From Mycolicibacterium sp. MU0050 (GTDB taxonomy: Bacteria > Actinomycetota > Actinomycetes > Mycobacteriales > Mycobacteriaceae), in assembly GCF_963378085.1 (NCBI RefSeq), contig NZ_OY726395.1, positions 3,720,001-3,784,000 of the forward strand: 64,000 nt of DNA, read 5' to 3'. Positions 19,232 to 28,599 of this stretch are shown piece after piece. The notes below the pieces were generated by a model. It did no database searches. It saw nothing but the letters and a program-made list of their open reading frames with translations, and had not been told where the DNA came from. Position numbers and translations under genes: made by a program. Positions within the stretch are counted from its first letter, which is position 1. Each line of letters begins with the position of its first letter.

Positions 19232-19274
19232 CTGTGCGGCCCCGCCGGGCTCTCCTCCCGACGGGACCGCACAG
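19232..19274 (-). terminator. 18-bp hairpin terminator downstream of esxT
   Basis: The arms 19232-19249 and 19257-19274 pair over 18 positions (16 Watson-Crick plus two G-T/G-U wobbles) around a 7-nt loop, CTCTCCT. It begins 15 nt after the esxT stop on the minus strand. There is no U-tract, as is common in mycobacteria. It probably ends the ESX-4 minus-strand transcript eccC4-(380 aa)-esxU-esxT. Confidence 0.7.
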
Positions 19275-19288
19275 GGTTCGGGGTGGCG

Positions 19289-19585
19289 CTAGCGGTACCA
19301 GGTGTTGGCCGCGTGCCGGTCGGTCTCGGCGAGGTCGGTGGCGCCGTCGGCCACCGCATGCCCCAGCCGGATCAGCATCTCGTTGAGCGCGATCGCGGCC
19401 TGGTGCCACCGCAGCTGCTCACCGCGGTAGGCCGTGGCCGCCTCCCGGGTCCAGAGCTCCTGCAGGGGTGCGATCTGCGCCTTGAGGTCGTCGAGCACCG
19501 TGTTGAGCCGGGCCGCGGTGGTGTGGATCTCCTGGCGCACCAGCGCGTCGATCTCGCCGAAGCGGTAGGACAGCATGGGGTCCAT
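19289..19585 (-). CDS. esxT: ESX-4 WXG100-family secreted protein EsxT
   Basis: 98 aa starting MDPMLSYRFGEIDALV. The helical hairpin QEIHTTAARLNTVLDDLKAQ, turn LQELWTREAATAY, then HQAAIALNEMLIRLG closely resembles M. tuberculosis EsxT. As in that protein the turn is W-T-R, not W-x-G. It probably dimerises with EsxU and is exported by ESX-4. It starts 8 nt after the esxU stop. Confidence 0.93.
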   Translation of the reverse strand: MDPMLSYRFGEIDALVRQEIHTTAARLNTVLDDLKAQIAPLQELWTREAATAYRGEQLRWHQAAIALNEMLIRLGHAVADGATDLAETDRHAANTWYR

Positions 19586-19593
19586 GGCGGCGC

Positions 19594-19914
19594 TCAGAGC
19601 TCGACCGCGCTGGCGCCGACCTGCCGCGCGTGCCGTTCGGCGGCCGCGCGCAGCGCGCGTTCGTTGGTCCGGATGGTCTCGGCGATGGCGTCCAAGGCGG
19701 TGCACAGCCGCACCGATTCGGCGTTCCAGCGCTGCATCACGTCGCGGAACACGGTGGCGGCGCTGCCGCTCCAGACCGACGGCGGCACCGCGGTCAACCG
19801 GCCGAGGAAGGAATGCAGCAGCGCACGCACCTCGGCGCTGCGCGAGTCGGTGAGGGCGGCCACCCTGGCCATCAGCTCGAAATCGGTGGCCAGCCCGTCG
19901 TGTGGTGTGGTCAT
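19594..19914 (-). CDS. esxU: ESX-4 WXG100-family secreted protein EsxU
   Basis: 106 aa. The WXG turn is VPPSVWSGSAATVF (about 44-57), between helices starting FELMARVAALTDSRSAEVRALL and WNAESVRLCTALDAIAETIRTNE. It matches M. tuberculosis EsxU. It is encoded directly upstream of esxT and is its presumed heterodimer partner. I see no YxxxD/E signal at its C-terminus. Confidence 0.93.
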   Translation of the reverse strand: MTTPHDGLATDFELMARVAALTDSRSAEVRALLHSFLGRLTAVPPSVWSGSAATVFRDVMQRWNAESVRLCTALDAIAETIRTNERALRAAAERHARQVGASAVEL

Positions 19915-19991
19915 CTGCTCCCCTGGGTGTCGGTGGATCTCTTCGGTTCCATGCTTGTTGGACGGTGCCGGGTTGAATTCGGTTCCGGTGT

Positions 19992-21134
19992 TCATCGAAT
20001 TCGGCGTGCCGATCCGATCGCCGCGTCGCAGGCGATCCGCAGTTGCCGGGCCGCCTCCGGCGGACCCTGACAGCCGACGCCCACCCGGATGCCGTCGTCC
20101 ACGAGCACCGTCCACTCGATGTCGCCGCCCGGGCGGACCTCGCGGTAGGTGATCGCGGGTCGCGCCGCGCGCCGATCGGTCGGGTTGAAGTCGACGAAAA
20201 CGCCGGGCGGCTGCTCCCGGAGCGCCGCGCGCAGCGTGGCAGCCACGCTCGACAGGTCGCCGTCGGGCACGACCGCCTGCGTGATGTGCAGTACCGCACC
20301 GTATTCCCCGGGGGCTGCCACCTCCAGCCGCGCCGAGCCGGGGCCCCCGGTGACCCGGCGCACCGACCAACCGTCCGGGATGTCGGCGCTGATCCGGCCC
20401 TCCACGAGGGCCACCGTCGGCGCAGCTTCGGGGCCGGCGCCCGAGACCGTCAGCCAGGCGGTACCGGCCAGCACCGTCCCCAGACCGAGTGCCGCCGCCC
20501 AACGCAGGCGCGGCCTTGCCCGCCGCGCGGCCGGGACGACCGGTTCGTCCGAGTCGGCCCACCGTCGCGGGTCCACCCGGGACACGGTGGCGCCGGCCGC
20601 CCGCAGCCGCGCGGTGATCAGGTCCCCGAGCGCCGCCGCCCCGGGCACGTCGGCCGGGGCGTCGAGCGCGACCCGCCGTGGCCCCTCGGCGAGCGCCGTC
20701 TCGGTGACCCGTGCCGCCAGCTCGTCCGGGGGCCCCGCGCGCGACTCGGCGCGCAGCCCGCCCTCGCCGCCGGCCACGAGTACCAGCTGCGGTGCGATCT
20801 CGACGAGCATCGACCCCGGCTCGATCCCGTCGGCCCGCGGGCGGGTGGTCACCTCGCCGACGACCGCGGCGGCCAGCTCGGCCACCATGGCCGGCCGGGT
20901 CACCGGCCACCAGCTCGGGTGGATCAACCACGCCTCGGTCGCGTCGCCGAGCAGCGTTGCGAGGATCTGCCGCCACACCGCCGCGGTGCGCACGGCCCGG
21001 TCGCCCACCACGGTCATCGGGTCGTCGCCGGCCTGCAACGCCGCGGCGGCCAGGACCGGGTCGACGACCATCGGCTCCGGGTCCAGCCGCCGCACCGCCA
21101 CCGGCCCCAGTTCACACACCGCCACCCGGGTCAC
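19992..21134 (-). CDS. Type VII secretion-associated membrane protein (Rv3446c-like)
   Basis: 380 aa from GTG 21134, which overlaps the eccC4 stop (GTGA). An N-terminal cytosolic region has an actin-like/ASKHA flavour (VAVCELGPVAVRR, LIHPSWWP). One membrane segment, RWAAALGLGTVLAGTAWLTV, lies at about 209-228. The extracytoplasmic domain follows, with GRISADIPDGWSVRRVTGGPGS and TYREVRPGGDIEWTVLVDDG. This is the family annotated as type VII secretion-associated protein beside esxU-esxT in mycobacteria. Its role in ESX-4 is undefined. Confidence 0.85.
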   Translation of the reverse strand: MTRVAVCELGPVAVRRLDPEPMVVDPVLAAAALQAGDDPMTVVGDRAVRTAAVWRQILATLLGDATEAWLIHPSWWPVTRPAMVAELAAAVVGEVTTRPRADGIEPGSMLVEIAPQLVLVAGGEGGLRAESRAGPPDELAARVTETALAEGPRRVALDAPADVPGAAALGDLITARLRAAGATVSRVDPRRWADSDEPVVPAARRARPRLRWAAALGLGTVLAGTAWLTVSGAGPEAAPTVALVEGRISADIPDGWSVRRVTGGPGSARLEVAAPGEYGAVLHITQAVVPDGDLSSVAATLRAALREQPPGVFVDFNPTDRRAARPAITYREVRPGGDIEWTVLVDDGIRVGVGCQGPPEAARQLRIACDAAIGSARRIR

Positions 21135-24100
21135 GGTGCGCTCCAGGCGACTTGGATCAGTTGGTCGCCCGCGGCCCGCGTGCTCAGCACACCGCGCCCG
21201 GGCGGCAACGGCACGGGCCGGGCCGCGCCCAGCAGCGGCCCCTCGGCGGAGCCCGCGCTCAGCTGCAGACCCATGGCGTCGCCGTGGCGGACCGCGGCGA
21301 GGAAGGGCTCGTACAGGGCCCGCGCGGCCCCCGCGGCCGGCCGCGCGATCACCAGGTGCAGGCCGATGTCCCGGGCCATCGGCAGGAACTCGGCGAGCCG
21401 GGTGAGCGCGACGTCCGCGCCCGCCAGGGCCAGATCGGCGTCGTCGATCAGGAGGAACACCCGCCGCGCCGGCGGGTGCGCGGTGGCGCGGTCCCGCAGC
21501 TGCGGGAGCAGGTCCTCGACGAGCTCGGCCAGAGCGGGGCCGCCGGCGAGGTGTGTTGCGTCGGCCATCGACGGCATCGTCCGGCGCGGATCCACCACGA
21601 TCACCCGGTCGCGGCCGTCGATCTGGTCGCCGATGAGGTGCAGCGTCGCGGTCTTGCCGCAGCCGCGGTCTCCGAGGATCAACAGATGCGGTTGCACGTC
21701 GAAATCCAGTACGACGGGCCGGAGTTCGGCCTCGTCAAGTCCGATCACGACCCGCCGGCCGGGTCCGGATGCGCCCGGCAGCGCGGCCCGGTCGACGGAC
21801 AGCGGCAGCACCCTGGTCTGCGGGGCCCGCCGGTCGGGGTGGCGGGCCGCCAATACGTCCCCGGCCGCCGTGGTCGCCTCGGCCAGCCCGGCAGCGGTGG
21901 GCACCCCGTCGAGGCGCGGCAGGGCCAGCGTCAACGGTTGACCGTCCGGCGTCAACCCGCGGCCCGGCCGGTTCGGCGGCACGTTGCGCGCGGCCCGGCG
22001 GTCGACCTCGGAGTCGATGGGGTCGGCCAGTCGCAGCTCGATGCGGGTCCCGATCTGATCCCGCAGGGCGGGCCGCAGATCGGCCCAGCGGGACGCCGCC
22101 AGCACCACGTGCACACCCAGCGATAGCCCCTCCGCGGCAAGGCGCGTGATCGCCGATTCCAGGTCGTCATCCTCCTGGCGCACCGCCGCCCAGCCGTCGA
22201 CCATCAGGAACACGTCGCCGAACGCGTCGTCAACTCCCGCCGGGTCCGATGCCCGGCGCCGTCGATACTCGGCAATCGAATCGAGACCGTGCCGGACGAA
22301 CAGGGTTTCGCGTCGGCGCAGCAGCGCGGTCAGGTCGGTGACCATCCGCCGCGCGAGCTCGGCGTCGCGCCGGACCGCCACCGAACCCACGTGCGGCAAC
22401 CCGCGCAGCGATCCCAGGCCACCGCCGCCGAAGTCGATGCAGTACAGCTGGATTCGTTCCGGGGTGTGCGTGGCGGCCAGCGCCAACGCCAGTGTCCGCA
22501 GGGCCGCGCTCTTGCCGGTCTGCGGGGCCCCGATCACCGCGACGTTGCCCGCCGCCCCGGAAAGATCCACCAGCCAGGGTTCGCGACGTTGCTCGAACAC
22601 CCGATCGGCCAGCCCGATCGGCACCCGCAGATCGCCGCTGTCCGCCTCGGCCAGCAGCGCGTCCAGGGTGGGTGAGTGCGGCAACGGCGGCAGCCACACC
22701 GGGTGCGCCGGGATGCCGCGGTCGGCGACGCCGTCGAGCACCGCGTCGAGCAGGACCGCCTGCGGCGGGGCAGGTGGCGCGGCGTCGAGCGGCATTGGCG
22801 CGGCGGTGAACTCGACGACGGCCCGGCTGGGCGCGGGCGCCGCGACGGGGACGGTCGCCGGTGCGGGCACCGAGACCGACGCCGCGCGAAACAGCAGCGG
22901 CGCTCCCGCACCGGCCTTCAGGTACGCGCTGCCGGGCGCGGCGGGCAGCTCATAGGCGTCGGCGACGCCGAGCACCGCGCGGGACTCGCCCGCGGACAGC
23001 GTCTTCAAGCAGATGCGGTAGGACAGGTGCGACTCCAGGCCGCGCAGCCGCCCCTCCTCCAAGCGCTGGCTCGCGAGCAGGAGGTGGATGCCCAGCGACC
23101 GACCGAGCCGGCCGATCGCGACGAACACGTCGACGAATTCGGGGTGTTGGCTGAGCAATTCGGCGAACTCGTCGACGATGACCAGGAGCGTGGGCAGCGG
23201 CGGCAGCGGCTGTCCCCCGTCGCGGGCCCGGCGGTACTCGTCGAGACCGCCGAGGTTGCCGGCCTGCCGCAGGACCTGTTGGCGGCGCTGCAGTTCACCG
23301 GTGAGGGCGTCCTGCATGCGGTCGACCAGGTAGGCCTCGTCGGCGAGGTTGGTGATCACGGCCGCGACATGACGCGCCCGGTCCATGCCCAGGAAGGTCG
23401 CGCCGCCCTTGAAATCGACCAGGATGAGGTTGAGTTCCTCGGGCGGATGCCCCGCGATCATCCCCAACGCCACCGTGCGTAACAGCTCGGACTTGCCGGA
23501 GCCGGTGGCGCCCACGCACAAGCCGTGCGGCCCGATTCCGCCCGCGGCGGCCTCTCGGATGTCGAGATCCACGACGTCTCCGGTCGGCGTGGTTCCGATC
23601 GGGATTCGTAGCTGCCGTCGATTCTCGCTGCGCCACAGGGTGTCCGGGTCAAGCTCGTCGATTCCCATCAGCTGTGCCCAGCCGGTCTCGGCGCCGCGCC
23701 CGGCGTCGCACCGGTGTCGGGTCAGCCGCCGGGCGCAGGCCAGGGCCGCGGCGGCGGGCATCAGGTCCGGGGCAGCCGTGACCGAGGCCACCTCGTCACC
23801 ACTGACGGTGACCTCCCCCGACGTCACGGACAACCGCAGACCCGCGGGTGCGAACCCGCCGACGGCGAGGACACTCGTCGCCGCCGAGGTCGTCGGCCCC
23901 GGTTCGGCGTCGTCCAGCACGACCAACAGGCGGCGGCCGGCGGCCGCCCCGGCCGCTGCCGCGAGGTCGGTGCAGAACATCGGCTGCGGGCCGGCGGCCG
24001 TGGTGTGGGAGGGATGTCGATTGTGCGGCAACCATTTCACCCACTCCCAGTGCGGGCGCGCCGCGGGTCCCGCCACGACGGCGATCATCACGTCGGACGG

Positions 24101-24781
24101 CGGGTGCGACACCGCCAACTGACACGTCATCGAGCGCACCAGGGCCCGCGCCGCCGCCGGTTCCCCGAGGACGGCCACCGCCCCGCCGTCCAGCAGGTCG
24201 ACGGTCACCGGCAGGCGCGGCACCGTGGCGTGGGCGTCGAGGAAACTCTGCAGTGCCGTTTCGGTGACCGGGTCGGTGGCCTCGGCCGGCTGGGCTTCGC
24301 CGGCCCGGGGACCGCGGACCGGCCGGGTATCGGAGGGCACCTCGCCGAGACCGATGCGGACCCGGCCGAACTCCGGGTCACCCGTGCGACACCGCCACAT
24401 CGCGGGTGCCCCCACCGCGGCCCAGAGGCCATCGTGGTCGGGATGCCGCGTCAGGCTCTGACCCCGTTGCCGTGCAGCGTCTTCGGCGAATTCCGCAGCC
24501 AATCGGTCCAGGTAGCCCAGGTAGTCGTCGCGGTCACGGTCGAGTTTGGCGGCGCCGTTCGCCCCGAGGCCGTAGGCCAGTGAGGCCAACGTCGAGACGA
24601 TCATGAGCACCGGGAAGGCGAGCAGCGCCGGGCTGTGCCGAAGCGTCGCACCGCCGGCACCCAGGGCCACCATGACCCCCGCCCCGACGACCAGACCCAG
24701 GATGGGCAGCCAGCGATTCCACCCCCGGCCGTGGCTGTCCCGCGCCACCGGGGGCGGTTCGGACACGGTGATCTCGACCAC
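21131..24781 (-). CDS. eccC4: ESX-4 secretion motor ATPase EccC4
   Basis: 1216 aa from GTG 24781; a second GTG at 24766 is an alternative. Two N-terminal membrane helices (about 27-75: LPILGLVVGAGVMVALG, LLAFPVLMIVSTLASLAYG) precede three FtsK/SpoIIIE-type ATPase domains. Walker A motifs are GATGSGKSE (~427), GAPQTGKSA (~750) and GDRGCGKTA (~1039). Walker B-like strands are LLVIVDEFAEL, VFLMVDGW and VFLLIDDADL. Length is close to the M. tuberculosis protein. The C-terminal domains recruit Esx substrates. It is divergent from eccD4. Confidence 0.96.
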   Translation of the reverse strand: MVEITVSEPPPVARDSHGRGWNRWLPILGLVVGAGVMVALGAGGATLRHSPALLAFPVLMIVSTLASLAYGLGANGAAKLDRDRDDYLGYLDRLAAEFAEDAARQRGQSLTRHPDHDGLWAAVGAPAMWRCRTGDPEFGRVRIGLGEVPSDTRPVRGPRAGEAQPAEATDPVTETALQSFLDAHATVPRLPVTVDLLDGGAVAVLGEPAAARALVRSMTCQLAVSHPPSDVMIAVVAGPAARPHWEWVKWLPHNRHPSHTTAAGPQPMFCTDLAAAAGAAAGRRLLVVLDDAEPGPTTSAATSVLAVGGFAPAGLRLSVTSGEVTVSGDEVASVTAAPDLMPAAAALACARRLTRHRCDAGRGAETGWAQLMGIDELDPDTLWRSENRRQLRIPIGTTPTGDVVDLDIREAAAGGIGPHGLCVGATGSGKSELLRTVALGMIAGHPPEELNLILVDFKGGATFLGMDRARHVAAVITNLADEAYLVDRMQDALTGELQRRQQVLRQAGNLGGLDEYRRARDGGQPLPPLPTLLVIVDEFAELLSQHPEFVDVFVAIGRLGRSLGIHLLLASQRLEEGRLRGLESHLSYRICLKTLSAGESRAVLGVADAYELPAAPGSAYLKAGAGAPLLFRAASVSVPAPATVPVAAPAPSRAVVEFTAAPMPLDAAPPAPPQAVLLDAVLDGVADRGIPAHPVWLPPLPHSPTLDALLAEADSGDLRVPIGLADRVFEQRREPWLVDLSGAAGNVAVIGAPQTGKSAALRTLALALAATHTPERIQLYCIDFGGGGLGSLRGLPHVGSVAVRRDAELARRMVTDLTALLRRRETLFVRHGLDSIAEYRRRRASDPAGVDDAFGDVFLMVDGWAAVRQEDDDLESAITRLAAEGLSLGVHVVLAASRWADLRPALRDQIGTRIELRLADPIDSEVDRRAARNVPPNRPGRGLTPDGQPLTLALPRLDGVPTAAGLAEATTAAGDVLAARHPDRRAPQTRVLPLSVDRAALPGASGPGRRVVIGLDEAELRPVVLDFDVQPHLLILGDRGCGKTATLHLIGDQIDGRDRVIVVDPRRTMPSMADATHLAGGPALAELVEDLLPQLRDRATAHPPARRVFLLIDDADLALAGADVALTRLAEFLPMARDIGLHLVIARPAAGAARALYEPFLAAVRHGDAMGLQLSAGSAEGPLLGAARPVPLPPGRGVLSTRAAGDQLIQVAWSAP

Positions 24782-24871
24782 GCACCGGACGGTAGGCAAC
24801 GCCGCGAGGCCCGGCAATTCACCTGTGGATGGCGGCGCACGAACCGGACGGCGCCGCCTTAGCCTCGCGGC
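24782..24871. promoter_or_regulatory. Bidirectional promoter region of the ESX-4 locus
   Basis: 90 bp between the divergent starts of eccC4 and eccD4. ACCGGACGG occurs twice in direct orientation (24784-24792 and 24843-24851, 59 bp apart), close to each start. They could bind a common regulator. No clear -10/-35 pair is evident. Confidence 0.35.
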
Positions 24872-25909
24872 ATGCGAGTCTCGATCCGCCTCGACGCCAT
24901 CGGATTTGACGTCACCCTCCCCGGCGACGTCCCGGTGGCGGAGCTGCTGCCGGCGGTCCACGACATCGGCATCGCCCACGGCGCCGACCAGTGCGTCGCG
25001 GCCCTGGCCCGGCACCTCTACGTTCCGGGGGTCGGGCCGGTGGCACCGTCGGAGTCGCTGACGGCTGCCGGTGTGGCCGACGGCGACCTGTTGGTGCTGG
25101 GCACGGCGCCGGTCCCACCCGTTCACCCCCGTGGCGCGGATCCCCCCTCGCTGCTGGCGCAGCAGACGCTGGACCAGTCCCGGTGGAGTCCGCGTCGGTC
25201 GCGGATCGCGGCGTTGTCGGTGGCGGTCTGCGCGGCCGCGGCGCTGGGGTATACCGCGATCCCCGGCGCCCCGGTTCCCGGCTTGCTGCTGGCGGGCGCG
25301 GCGGTGGCGACCGTGGCCGTCCCCGCGGCGCGGTGGGTTCCCGATGTGACCGATGTGGTGGCCCCGGTCGGCATCGCGGCCGCGCTGGTGGTCACAACGG
25401 CGTTGCCGGCCATGATGTTCGGCGGTGACGCCACCGACGCCGGGATCGGGCTGTGCGTGCTCGCGGTGGTCCTGCTCGCCGCGGCGGGGCGCGCGGTCCT
25501 GCTGGGGGCCGGAAGCCGACGCGGTCCGCTCCGGTTGGCCCGGCTGCACGGCGCCGCGGTGTCGGGTGCGGCGGTCGCGGCCGCCCTCGGCGCGATGCTG
25601 GCGGCCGACGCGGCCCTGACCGCGCTGGTGGCGGCGGTGCTGCTGCTGCGGGCCGGTCATCCGCTGCCCCCACCCACGCGGGTGGTCCTGCTGGCCGCGG
25701 GCACCATCACCGCGAGCGTGGGAGCGCTCGTGTCGGCCGCGTTCGGGGCCACGTGGCCGGCCCCGAACGCAGCGCTCGTCTGCCTCCTGGCCATCGGGTG
25801 GGCCGTGGCCGGCCCACCGACCGGACTGGCCCGTGCGCGGGCGGCTACCGAACGGGTGGCCCTGCTCGCGGTGCTGCCCGCCGCGGCCTGGGCGTCGGGC
25901 CTGCCTTGA
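24872..25909 (+). CDS. eccD4: ESX-4 integral membrane channel protein EccD4 (short form)
   Basis: 345 aa. The N-terminal ubiquitin-like domain (about 1-85: VSIRLDAIGFDVTLPGDVPVAELL ... VADGDLLVLG) is followed by about nine hydrophobic segments to the C-terminus. EccD proteins usually have 11 membrane helices and about 450-510 aa, so this copy is some 120 aa short of M. tuberculosis EccD4 as I remember it. The frame is uninterrupted and the stop overlaps the mycP4 start (TGATG), so the short end is not an obvious frameshift. It forms the pore-lining part of the ESX-4 complex. Confidence 0.9.
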   Translation: MRVSIRLDAIGFDVTLPGDVPVAELLPAVHDIGIAHGADQCVAALARHLYVPGVGPVAPSESLTAAGVADGDLLVLGTAPVPPVHPRGADPPSLLAQQTLDQSRWSPRRSRIAALSVAVCAAAALGYTAIPGAPVPGLLLAGAAVATVAVPAARWVPDVTDVVAPVGIAAALVVTTALPAMMFGGDATDAGIGLCVLAVVLLAAAGRAVLLGAGSRRGPLRLARLHGAAVSGAAVAAALGAMLAADAALTALVAAVLLLRAGHPLPPPTRVVLLAAGTITASVGALVSAAFGATWPAPNAALVCLLAIGWAVAGPPTGLARARAATERVALLAVLPAAAWASGLP

Positions 25910-27225
25910 TGCGGGGGCTGCGGATCGCCGCGGCGGTGGCGTGCATCGTCGTAGCGGGCCCGGCGCCGCCGGCGCACGCGCTGGCCCCGCCGACAATCGA
26001 CCCCAGCCGGTTGCCCGACCCGGCGCCACCGGCGCCGCCGGTCCCCACCGCGCAGCGCCAGATCTGCGCGGTGCCAACGGAACTACGCCCGGACGCCGTG
26101 CCCACACACCCGCTCGCCGACCTCGACCTGGAGGCGGCGTGGCAACTATCCCGCGGCCGCGGACAGCGGGTCGCCGTCATCGACACCGGCGTCGCACGGC
26201 ATCACCGGCTGGCGGGTCTCGTCGGCCTCGGCGACTACGTCGGCACCGGCGACGGCACCGAGGACTGCGACGGCCACGGCACCGTCGTCGCCGGGATCAT
26301 CGCCGCCGCGCCCGGACCCGACGGCTTCGCCGGGGTCGCCCCGGAGGCCACGGTGCTCAGCATCCGCCAGTCCAGCACGAGGTTCGGTCCGGCCCACGAT
26401 CCCGCCGCGGTCGGGTTCGGCGATGTCGAGACCATGGCGATGGCCGTCCGGACCGCCGCCGATCAGGGCGCGACGGTCATCAACATCTCCACCGTGGCCT
26501 GTCAGAGCGGGGCACTCGACGATCAGGCCCTGGGCGCCGCGCTGGCCTACGCGGTCGACGTCAAGGATGTTGTGGTGGTGGCGGCCGCCGGCAACATCGG
26601 CGGACCCGGCCGCTGCCCCCGACAGCCCGATGACGGCGGGCAGCAGTGGGATACGGCCACCGTGGCGGTCAGCCCCGCCTGGTACGACGACTACGTCCTG
26701 ACCGTCGGTTCGGTGGGTTCCGGCGGGTCGCCGTCCGCGTTCACCATGCCGGGCCCCTGGGTGGACGTCGGGGCGCCGGGTGAAGACCTCGTCTCGCTGA
26801 ACCCCGCGGGCGGTCACCTGATCGACACGCTGCCCATGCCCGACGGCGATCGGCCGATCTCGGGCACCAGCTACGCCGCGCCCGTCGTGGCCGGCGTCGC
26901 GGCCCTGGTTCGTTCCCGGTTCCCGGAACTGCGCGCCCGGCAGGTCATGCAGCGCATCGAGACCAGCGCGAACCGCGCCGGGCACGGATGGGACGCGGCG
27001 ATCGGCAACGGAATGGTCGACCCGGTCCGGGCCCTCGGCAGCGACCCGCCGACCACGACCCTCACCCCCGAGCGAGCCCACCCGCTTCCGCCGTCGACCG
27101 GGCCCGGCACCGACCGTTCCGCCCGTGACACCGCGCTGCTGGGCCTCGCCGTCTGCGCGGTACTACTGGTCGGCGCGTCCGCGCTGGCCGGCCGCCGCGG
27201 GCGCGACGACGTCGCGCGCGACTGA
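25909..27225 (+). CDS. mycP4: ESX-4 mycosin serine protease MycP4
   Basis: 438 aa. A signal peptide (MRGLRIAAAVACIVVAGPAP, cut after AHA) leads into a subtilisin domain with the full triad: Asp92 in VIDTGV, His123 in DCDGHGTVVAG and Ser321 in SGTSYAAPVVAG. The C-terminal helix TALLGLAVCAVLLVGASALAG anchors it, with the basic tail in the cytosol. Mycosins cap the periplasmic face of the ESX membrane complex. The start overlaps the eccD4 stop. The 3' end overlaps eccB4 tail-to-tail by 63 nt. Confidence 0.95.
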   Translation: MRGLRIAAAVACIVVAGPAPPAHALAPPTIDPSRLPDPAPPAPPVPTAQRQICAVPTELRPDAVPTHPLADLDLEAAWQLSRGRGQRVAVIDTGVARHHRLAGLVGLGDYVGTGDGTEDCDGHGTVVAGIIAAAPGPDGFAGVAPEATVLSIRQSSTRFGPAHDPAAVGFGDVETMAMAVRTAADQGATVINISTVACQSGALDDQALGAALAYAVDVKDVVVVAAAGNIGGPGRCPRQPDDGGQQWDTATVAVSPAWYDDYVLTVGSVGSGGSPSAFTMPGPWVDVGAPGEDLVSLNPAGGHLIDTLPMPDGDRPISGTSYAAPVVAGVAALVRSRFPELRARQVMQRIETSANRAGHGWDAAIGNGMVDPVRALGSDPPTTTLTPERAHPLPPSTGPGTDRSARDTALLGLAVCAVLLVGASALAGRRGRDDVARD

Positions 27226-28548
27226 CGCCTGCGCGCGGCCCAGTGGTGGACCCGCGGGCAGCGCCGCAACCACCGACCACGGCGCGGGCACGGCCGACTC
27301 CGGCAGGCCCAGCAGACCCGGCGCGTCGGGGTCGACGAGCGGGAACCGGACGCCGTTCTCGCTCACCAGCGTGGCCTCGCGTGGGCCCCGGTCCGGGCGG
27401 ACGAACAGGCTGCGTCCCGGCGGGAGGTGGACCTCGTCGACGGCCGGCCCGTCGCCGTCGGCCTGGGCCAGCCGGATCGGGGCCTCGACCGGCGCGGCGT
27501 CGCCGACCTCGAGATGCACCGCGCCGTCGGGGCGCCACGTCGCGCACACCACGGCCGGCTCGGGAGCGAGCGGATCGAGGTGGTCGGGATAGCCCGCCAC
27601 CGCCAAGACCCCGACCGTGGGCACCCCGGTGAGCACCGCTGCGGTCAGCGTCGGGACTTCCCGCCCGGCGTCGGCGAACGTGAGCAGCTCGGCCAGCACC
27701 GCGCCGACGGGCTGCACTCCCCCGGCCAGCACCACGAAATGCTCGGCACCGTCGGCCCTTTCGACTCGCACGACGTCGCCGATCCGGGTTCCCGGCAACC
27801 CGCTCGGGCCGGGGTTGCCGCGGCCCGGGATGGGTGGGGCCACCAGGGGCGCGGCCTCGGGCACGAGTCCCAGCAGCGCCGCGGAGACCGCGACCGGGAT
27901 CGCGCCCTCGAGCCGCAGGGCCCGCCGCGCCGCCGGGTCGTCGAGGGCCACCGCGGCCCGCCGGCCGTCGTAGAGCAGCTGGGTGGCGCCGTTGGGCCCG
28001 CGGGCGAGGATCGGCTGCGTGGCCGGCAGCGGCGCGAGGCCACCGCGGGCGGGCTCCGGCGTGGCGCCCGCGATGATGGTCGTGTGACCGCCGTCGCAGA
28101 CCGTCCAGCGCGACTCCGCCTCGCTCAACGCGGGGCCGATGCGCTGCGGTGCGCCCGGGATCCCGATCGGGGCACCACGTTTCGCCGCGTCGATCGCCTC
28201 GTGGCCCACCGCCCGGGGCTGCTCCGCGCTGCCCGTGGCCAGCCGCGCCGAGGTGAGGTTGAGCGCCGGATGCAGTACCTCGTCGATCCGCGCGTACAGC
28301 GCACCGGAGTCGCGGTCCATCACGATGGGCTCGGCGCCCAGCGTCGCGGGCGGGCGCAGCAGCTCCAGCAGCATGCTGCCGGCGGTGAGCAACGCGGCCA
28401 GCGCGGCGCCGACGAGCACCCAGAACGACGGAGGGCGAACTGCATCGGGACCACCGCGCGGATCGCCGAGCACCAGCGCCCGCTCCATGCGGCGGGCCAG
28501 GTACCGCGCCGCGGCGGCCTGTCGGCGGTCCCCGGGCGCTGCACTCAT
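27163..28548 (-). CDS. eccB4: ESX-4 periplasmic core protein EccB4
   Basis: 461 aa from ATG 28548 (MSAAPGDRRQAAAARYLARR). One membrane helix, FWVLVGAALAALLTAGSML (~42-60), precedes the large periplasmic repeat domain; SRWTVCDGGHTTIIAG and AVVCATWRP hold the conserved Cys pair. It contributes the periplasmic dimerising domain of the ESX complex. It is convergent with mycP4 (63-nt overlap) and on its own promoter strand. No EccE, EccA or EspG gene is present, which is normal for ESX-4 in mycobacteria. Confidence 0.94.
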   Translation of the reverse strand: MSAAPGDRRQAAAARYLARRMERALVLGDPRGGPDAVRPPSFWVLVGAALAALLTAGSMLLELLRPPATLGAEPIVMDRDSGALYARIDEVLHPALNLTSARLATGSAEQPRAVGHEAIDAAKRGAPIGIPGAPQRIGPALSEAESRWTVCDGGHTTIIAGATPEPARGGLAPLPATQPILARGPNGATQLLYDGRRAAVALDDPAARRALRLEGAIPVAVSAALLGLVPEAAPLVAPPIPGRGNPGPSGLPGTRIGDVVRVERADGAEHFVVLAGGVQPVGAVLAELLTFADAGREVPTLTAAVLTGVPTVGVLAVAGYPDHLDPLAPEPAVVCATWRPDGAVHLEVGDAAPVEAPIRLAQADGDGPAVDEVHLPPGRSLFVRPDRGPREATLVSENGVRFPLVDPDAPGLLGLPESAVPAPWSVVAALPAGPPLGRAQASVARDVVAPAAAGQRGRADQ

Positions 28549-28599
28549 CGGCTCACGGTACGGCCGAGCCGCGGGTTCCGGCGCGCACCGATCCACAGG

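Noticed and set aside
24782..26107. A 440-codon N-terminal extension of eccC4
   Set aside because: The extension is Arg/Gly/His-rich and lies opposite eccD4 and mycP4; EccC begins just before its two membrane helices.
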